Shown here one piece after another: positions 7,169 to 11,125 of a stretch of 13,628 bases of DNA. Position 1 is the first letter of the stretch; each line of letters opens with the position of its first letter. This DNA comes from JBKHXU01 sp046565865 (lineage in GTDB: Bacteria; Pseudomonadota; Gammaproteobacteria; Acidiferrobacterales; Sulfurifustaceae). The position numbers were made by a program, and so were the translations under genes. The notes under the pieces were generated by a model that saw only the letters and a list, made by a program, of their open reading frames with translations, was not told the DNA's origin and ran no database searches. The stretch spans positions 1 through 13,628 of the forward strand of contig JBKHXU010000108.1 in assembly GCA_046565865.1 (NCBI GenBank). The letters run 5' to 3'.

Positions 7169-7728
7169 CACCGCTCCCGCGCGAGCTGCAACAGCCGCGA
7201 ACTGACGATGAGGCCGGCGCGGCGCGCGGCGCGGTTGTTGATGCTGAAATGCACGCGCCCGCGTACCTCGTATAAACCGATCATGCCGCCGGCGCCGGTG
7301 AAGTTCGGCGCCTCGCCCACGGTCAGCACCCCCTGGCTCGGCACGCGCGCCAACAGCTCGGCGCTGTCGCCGGCAGAGCGCGACAGGAACACGAGCCGGC
7401 AGTGGCTGCGCGCGGCGTCGTCGACGGTCGTCAGCCGCACCACTCGAATCACACGGCCGTCGACCCGTTCGCCGCCGAACCCGTCGAGCGCGGCACCCAA
7501 GCGACCGTTGCCGAGCACGCATAAATGAAACGCTTCGCCGTCGTCCCGCGCCGCCGGCGGCCATTCCACGAACTGAACGAAGTTGTATACGTACGTCGCC
7601 TTCACCTGCGCCTCGAGCGTCGGCGATTGGCCGTGACCGATCTGCGGCAGCGCCGCGGCGCCAGTGACCGCGACACCGGTCAGGAATTTCAACGCTACTG
7701 CGGCGATGAGTTGGCGCCCGGTTGCCAC
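7168..7728 (-). CDS. YfiR-family (DUF4154) periplasmic regulator
   Basis: This small periplasmic protein of about 186 residues belongs to the YfiR family, whose best-known member binds the periplasmic domain of the cyclase YfiN and represses it. Residues 1-34 look like a long signal peptide (MATGRQ, a hydrophobic stretch, then GHGQ). The mature part begins with EAQVKATYVYNFVQFVEWP, the family hallmark, then FHLCVLG, HCRLVFLS, and the C-terminal INNRAARRAGLIVSSRLLQL. There are only two cysteines after the signal, Cys70 and Cys110; the extra C-terminal pair of Pseudomonas YfiR is absent. Start: GTG at 7728, 14 bases after the receptor stop, with GAAGG ten bases upstream; a TTG at 7767 would add 13 residues inside the receptor gene and spoil the signal peptide. 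It overlaps the kinase ATG by one base. The context predicts that it controls the CHASE8-like kinase, with the TonB receptor as its outer-membrane partner. Confidence 0.88.
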   Translation of the reverse strand: MATGRQLIAAVALKFLTGVAVTGAAALPQIGHGQSPTLEAQVKATYVYNFVQFVEWPPAARDDGEAFHLCVLGNGRLGAALDGFGGERVDGRVIRVVRLTTVDDAARSHCRLVFLSRSAGDSAELLARVPSQGVLTVGEAPNFTGAGGMIGLYEVRGRVHFSINNRAARRAGLIVSSRLLQLARER

Positions 7729-7741
7729 TGTCGCGCAACCT

Positions 7742-9676
7742 TCAAAATCGCCAGTTGAGGCGGGCAAAAGCGCCCCGCTGCACTTCGGTGACGCTGGCCA
7801 TCGGACCGGTCGGCTGCTCGGGGTGCTGCGAATCGAGCAGATTCTGGCCTACCAAGCTCATATCGAGACCGCGCGCAAGGCGCCAGCCGAGGCCGAGATC
7901 GAACGTGACATACGCCGGCACCGGCGAGGTCGTAGCCGGCGCCGTCGGCAACGCATCGACATAGCGCAGCGTGGCATCGAGCTCGATGTCGGACCCGACG
8001 TCCCATTCCGTGCGCCAAGCGAGCGTGTGGCGCGGCGCCGCGCCCTCGGCGACCGCCGGCACGGTCTGGATGCCGGGGTCGGACTCGACCTCGAGGTTCA
8101 AGCGCAGATATGCATACGAAATACTCATGCGCAATTCGGGGCGCAGATCCCAGCGATTGTCGAACTCGATACCGTAAGCATGTCCGCGCATGCCGTTGCC
8201 AAAGCGCAGATCGGTCGCCGCCGTCGACGGGTCGTCCTCGACGGTTTGCAGATCGTCGTACACGTTGTAGAAGAGCGCGGTGTCGAGCGACCAGTCGGTG
8301 CGCGGCTGCCAGCGATGGCCCAATTCGTACGCAGTGAGACGCTCGACGTCGAAGTTTTCGCCGAGGCGCACGCCGTTGAACACCAAGTCGGCGTCGAGCC
8401 GTGACGGCGTGCGCACCGCGCGCGACACCGCGCCCCACCACGCGCGCTCGGCGCTCGCGAGATACAGCAGGCGCGCGTTCGGCTGCCACTCCGTGCCGGT
8501 GTAATCGTTGTGCTCTACCTTCGTGCCAAGCGTGAGGTCCAGCTTCGGCGCGAGCGCGATCGTGTCCTGCACGAACGCACCGACGACCCGATCGGTGCGC
8601 TCATCCGGATCGAAGCCGAGGATCGGCCCGTTGTCGATCTCGTCGTCGGTGACGCGATAGTTGCCGCCCCACACCAGACGGTGGATAGGGGTCGGCGGCA
8701 AATCGTGCTGAAACTCGAGGTGGTAGATGTTGCGCCGCTCGCCCAGCAAGTTTGGGTTGTCGAAACCGAAACGCTCGTAGTAGGCGCGCGTTTGCAGCAT
8801 GCCGGCCGTGCCCAGACGCCGGCGCCAACTGGCGTGCACGTTGCCGCCGCGATGTTCGGCGTCGGTCGCCCCGGGAAGCGCCGTGGGGTTGCCCGGCGGA
8901 AAATACTGGCCGGCGTCCGCCTCGAACACATCGCCCGAGATCATGAAGTCATTCCCGCCGCCGGGTTCGTAGTCCCAACGGTATTCCACACGCTTCATGC
9001 GCCAGTCGTCGGCGGCGGTGCCGAACGGCGCATAACCCTCGTCGCGACGGGCGGCGCGCGCAAAAATGCGTGCCGACTGACGCTCGCTCCCCTGCCAGCC
9101 GTAGCGCGCCCCGGCGAAGGCGCGCTCCTCGGTACCGCCGCCGACATAGGCGAAACCGCCGAGTGTGTCGCGTGTATGCTTGGTGATGATATCGATCACA
9201 CCGTTGACGGCGTTGGCGCCCCATAGCGCCCCGCCGGGCCCGCGGATGACCTCGATACGATCGATATTCTCCAACGCGATATCGCGCGATTCCCACAGCA
9301 CGCCGGAAAACAGCGGGTCGTAAATCGATCGGCCGTCGACCAACACCAGCAACTTGTTGGCGGCACGGCTGTTGAAGCCGCGTATGCTCACCGCCCACTT
9401 GTTGGCGTCGACGCGCGCCACCTGCACCCCCGGCACCAGGCGCAGCGCTTCCGGCACGCTCGTCACCCGCGCGCGGCGGATGTCCTCGCCGGTCAGCACG
9501 TATACCGCCGCGGACGAGGCGCGCACCGACTCGTCGCGGCGCGCCGCGGAATAGACGTGGAGTTCCATCAATTCCTCGATCGTCAAGCGGCGCACGTCGA
9601 ACGCATAGAGCGGCACGCATGCGCCGCAACACGCGAACCAGCAGAGCGAGCGGACAAGAATCGCGAAACGGGTCAT
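7742..9676 (-). CDS. TonB-dependent outer-membrane receptor
   Basis: This 644-residue receptor is expected to form a 22-strand outer-membrane barrel closed by an N-terminal plug and energised by TonB-ExbBD. Residues 1-25 are a signal peptide (MTRFAIL to PLYA) ahead of Phe26. The segment IEELMELHVYSAARRDE resembles the TonB-box region of Cir/BtuB-like receptors. The plug covers about 48-165, with RLVPGVQVARVD, SIRGFNSRAANKLLVLVDGR and IEVIRGPGGALWGANAVNG. The remainder is barrel, ending in Phe (ARLNWRF), the usual C-terminal BAM signal. It is compact, and no extra N-terminal secretin-like signalling domain precedes the TonB box, so signalling through a FecR-type anti-sigma factor is not suggested. 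The start is ATG at 9676 by signal-peptide logic; its Shine-Dalgarno is poor, and an ATG at 9745 in the same frame adds 23 unlikely residues. It is the first gene of the cluster. The substrate cannot be read from the sequence. Confidence 0.92.
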   Translation of the reverse strand: MTRFAILVRSLCWFACCGACVPLYAFDVRRLTIEELMELHVYSAARRDESVRASSAAVYVLTGEDIRRARVTSVPEALRLVPGVQVARVDANKWAVSIRGFNSRAANKLLVLVDGRSIYDPLFSGVLWESRDIALENIDRIEVIRGPGGALWGANAVNGVIDIITKHTRDTLGGFAYVGGGTEERAFAGARYGWQGSERQSARIFARAARRDEGYAPFGTAADDWRMKRVEYRWDYEPGGGNDFMISGDVFEADAGQYFPPGNPTALPGATDAEHRGGNVHASWRRRLGTAGMLQTRAYYERFGFDNPNLLGERRNIYHLEFQHDLPPTPIHRLVWGGNYRVTDDEIDNGPILGFDPDERTDRVVGAFVQDTIALAPKLDLTLGTKVEHNDYTGTEWQPNARLLYLASAERAWWGAVSRAVRTPSRLDADLVFNGVRLGENFDVERLTAYELGHRWQPRTDWSLDTALFYNVYDDLQTVEDDPSTAATDLRFGNGMRGHAYGIEFDNRWDLRPELRMSISYAYLRLNLEVESDPGIQTVPAVAEGAAPRHTLAWRTEWDVGSDIELDATLRYVDALPTAPATTSPVPAYVTFDLGLGWRLARGLDMSLVGQNLLDSQHPEQPTGPMASVTEVQRGAFARLNWRF

Positions 9677-9695
9677 GCGAGCGACGCGAGGTGGT

Positions 9696-9761
9696 CTAAA
9701 CGCCGCGACCCGACGCAACGGATACCGGCATACGGTATCCAGCATGGATGCAGACGGTCAT
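9696..9761 (-). CDS. Possible 21-residue leader peptide upstream of the TonB receptor
   Basis: An ATG at 9761 stands six bases after GGGAG (9772-9768), a better ribosome site than that of the receptor itself. The frame encodes 21 residues beginning MTVCIHAG and stops at TAG 9696, 19 bases before the receptor ATG. The peptide has no long hydrophobic stretch and no run of one amino acid typical of classical attenuators. Codons 8-14 coincide with the palindrome at 9720-9740, so ribosome movement would open that hairpin. It may be a regulatory upstream ORF or chance; no homology can be judged at this length. Confidence 0.35.
   Translation of the reverse strand: MTVCIHAGYRMPVSVASGRGV
9720..9740. 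repeat. Perfect palindrome GGATACCG-n5-CGGTATCC upstream of the TonB receptor
   Basis: Eight-base arms with a five-base loop lie 44 bases upstream of the receptor start. The element could be a dimeric operator in DNA, or an RNA hairpin in the leader. One arm plus a flanking base is the CCGGTATCC motif also duplicated near the start of the GGDEF gene at 2242. Confidence 0.5.
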
Positions 9762-9822
9762 GGCGATCTCCCGGTGATGCGAAACGACGAAAACTAAGGA
9801 GGTTCTGTTTAATCCGCTAGCC

Positions 9823-9891
9823 GTCATGCCCACGGAAGCAGGCATCCAGTCTTTCCGCCGTGTTATGGATTCCCGCTTTCGCGGGCATGAC
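9823..9891. repeat. REP-like inverted repeat between operons
   Basis: Two 26-bp arms, 9823-9848 and 9866-9891, face each other across a 17-bp spacer. They match at 22 of 26 positions (GTCATGCCC, CG, AAGC, GG, ATCCA conserved). The right arm contains its own small hairpin, CCCGC-TTTC-GCGGG. This resembles the GTCATTCCCGCGAAAGCGGG class of dispersed extragenic palindromes. It starts 25 bases after the stop of the receiver gene at 9916, so in RNA it could end or stabilise that transcript; other genomic copies would confirm the class. Confidence 0.75.
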
Positions 9892-9915
9892 ACGACTCCA
9901 TTAGTCAGACCCTTC

Positions 9916-10266
9916 CTAATGCAATAACAGTGACGACAACGCCGACCCGAGATCGCTCTTGCTCACGAACCCATCGGCACCGGCCAGGTGCGCCTGGTGG
10001 CGGTATTCGCTGCCGTCGTTAAGGGTGACGATGATGACCTGCGGCGGATGCGGACCGCGCTTGATGCGACGCGTCGCCTCCAAACCGTCCATCTCCGGCA
10101 TCATCCAATCCATCAGGACAACGTCGGGATGCAGCCGCGCCACTTGCTCGATGGCCTCCAAGCCCGAGCGGGCATGGCCCACAACCTCCAACTGCAACAC
10201 CGCCGACAGATAGCGCGTTATCGCCGCGGCGAACTGCGGGCTGTCATCGACGACGAGGACACGCAT
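9916..10266 (-). CDS. Stand-alone receiver-domain response regulator
   Basis: This 116-residue cytoplasmic receiver has no output domain. Phosphorylation site: Asp7-Asp8 (RVLVVDDSP), phospho-acceptor Asp53 (VVLMDWMMPEMDG), Thr81 (IIVTLND) and Lys103 (FVSKSD, with Ser in place of the usual Pro). The wording is NarL-like, so it may be a receiver derived from a NarL-type regulator that lost its DNA-binding domain. The start is ATG at 10266, giving the standard MRVLVVDDS; a same-frame ATG at 10341 would add 25 Arg/Ala-rich residues with no family match. The Shine-Dalgarno is weak. It follows the NarX/NarL-type pair after 190 bases with a hairpin between, so it may be co-transcribed and compete for phosphate from that kinase. 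Confidence 0.9.
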   Translation of the reverse strand: MRVLVVDDSPQFAAAITRYLSAVLQLEVVGHARSGLEAIEQVARLHPDVVLMDWMMPEMDGLEATRRIKRGPHPPQVIIVTLNDGSEYRHQAHLAGADGFVSKSDLGSALSSLLLH

Positions 10267-10348
10267 GGCGCACCGACTTGCTCTTGCGCCCCCTATGCAT
10301 GGCCTCGCGCCACTTCTCGCCCTCGCGGTAGTAATTGTCACCGTCCAT
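10244..10348 (-). CDS. Possible small ORF overlapping the start of the receiver gene
   Basis: A 34-codon frame opens at ATG 10348 and ends at TGA 10244, 23 bases inside the receiver gene in another frame. The N-terminal half (MDGDNYYREGEKWREAM) reads like real protein, with mixed acidic, aromatic and basic residues and GC-rich third positions. The C-terminal half is very Arg/Lys-rich. No Shine-Dalgarno is visible, and a stem-loop ends 17 bases upstream. I do not recognise a family. It could be a coupling ORF that feeds ribosomes to the receiver start, or chance. Confidence 0.3.
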   Translation of the reverse strand: MDGDNYYREGEKWREAMHRGRKSKSVRHACPRRR

Positions 10349-10364
10349 GTTCAGAACGTAGCAA

Positions 10365-10380
10365 GCCGGCGTTCGCCGGC
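10365..10380 (-). terminator. Hairpin GCCGGC-GAAC-GCCGGC after the NarL-type gene
   Basis: A perfect 6-bp GC stem with a four-base loop lies 77 bases after the stop at 10457. It is followed by TTGCTACGTTC, not a proper T-run, so it is a poor intrinsic terminator. It may be a partial terminator or a 3' stabiliser, allowing some read-through into the receiver gene. Confidence 0.3.
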
Positions 10381-10456
10381 CTATCAGACCTACGCGCAGT
10401 CGCCCCAGGGTTTCACCCTATATGCGGTATACGTCCGTAGCTGCCGGCAAAAGGCA

Positions 10457-11125
10457 CTATGCGTCCAGGGTCACCAGGCCCACGCGAATCGCATAGCGCA
10501 CGAGCCCGGCCACATCGTGGATATCAAGCTGCTTCATCAGCTGTGTGCGGTGGGTCTCGATGGTCTTGGGGCTCAAGTTCAGCATCTGCGCCATTTCTTT
10601 GGAGGTGTATCCCTTGGCGATCAGCTGCAAGATCTCGCGCTGGCGGCGCGTCAGCTGATCGAGCGGGTTGCTGGTACCCGTGGTGCGCATGAGGTAATCG
10701 TCGATCACGCGCTTGGATATCGTCGGTGTCAGGTACGTCTCGCCGCGCGCGACGGCGCGCACGGCGAGTTCCAGCTCCGAGGTCGCCGCGTCCTTCAGCA
10801 GATAGCCCGCGGCGCCGGCGCGCAGCGCCTGCATCACGTACTCCTCGCCGGCGTGCATCGACAACATGATGACTTTGACGTTGGGAAACTCCTTGGACAC
10901 GCGCGCTGCGGTCTCGAGCCCGCTCATCTCGGGCATGGCGATGTCCATGAGCACAACATTGGGATCGCGCGCACGCACCAGCTCCAGCGCCGCGCGGCCG
11001 TTATCGGCTTCACCCACGACTTCAACCCCTTCGATGCCCTTGAGCAGCGCGGTGACGCCCGCGCGGAACAAACTGTGGTCATCGGCCAGTACAACTTTTA
11101 TTGCTGTTGCTGCTGCTGTTGTCAT
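10457..11125 (-). CDS. NarL/LuxR-family DNA-binding response regulator
   Basis: This 222-residue two-domain transcription regulator has a receiver at 9-125 with Asp15-Asp16, phospho-acceptor Asp61 (VVLMDIAMPEMSG), Ser89 in the Thr/Ser switch position and Lys111 (YLLKDA). The LuxR-type helix-turn-helix is at 156-215 (LTRRQREILQLIAKGYTSKE, recognition region SPKTIETHRTQL). Length is standard for NarL, UvrY or DegU relatives. The ATG overlaps the stop of the kinase gene by one base (TAATG), with AAGGGG seven bases upstream, so the pair is translationally coupled and the kinase is the obvious partner. The first codons are a GCA/ACA run giving an Ala/Thr-rich N-terminus. Targets cannot be inferred. 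Confidence 0.96.
   Translation of the reverse strand: MTTAAATAIKVVLADDHSLFRAGVTALLKGIEGVEVVGEADNGRAALELVRARDPNVVLMDIAMPEMSGLETAARVSKEFPNVKVIMLSMHAGEEYVMQALRAGAAGYLLKDAATSELELAVRAVARGETYLTPTISKRVIDDYLMRTTGTSNPLDQLTRRQREILQLIAKGYTSKEMAQMLNLSPKTIETHRTQLMKQLDIHDVAGLVRYAIRVGLVTLDA

Noticed and set aside
6197..7528. 443-codon open frame on the plus strand
   Set aside because: It lies opposite the kinase and YfiR-family genes, is Arg/His/Ala-rich and shows no domain. It is the usual antisense open frame of GC-rich coding DNA.
7169..7738. Upstream extension of the CHASE8-like kinase frame by 190 codons
   Set aside because: The added residues are Arg/Ala-rich and lie over the YfiR-family gene, which is clearly coding in another frame. 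The ATG at 7168 has a good Shine-Dalgarno and gives a normal membrane N-terminus.
8510..9226. 238-codon plus-strand frame opposite the TonB receptor
   Set aside because: Low-complexity Arg/Val/Ala composition and complete overlap with a well-supported receptor gene.
9796..9802. Strong AGGAGG on the plus strand
   Set aside because: No start codon with a sensible frame follows at the right distance; the next ATG lies inside the REP-like repeat.
9677..9915. A Fur box or sigma-70 promoter for the TonB receptor operon
   Set aside because: I saw no GATAATGATTATC-like site and no convincing -35/-10 pair, so iron regulation is not supported by this sequence.
11099..11125. GCA/ACA triplet run at the start of the NarL-type gene as a phase-variable repeat
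   Set aside because: It is short and imperfect, and the unit is three bases, so slippage would not shift the frame.
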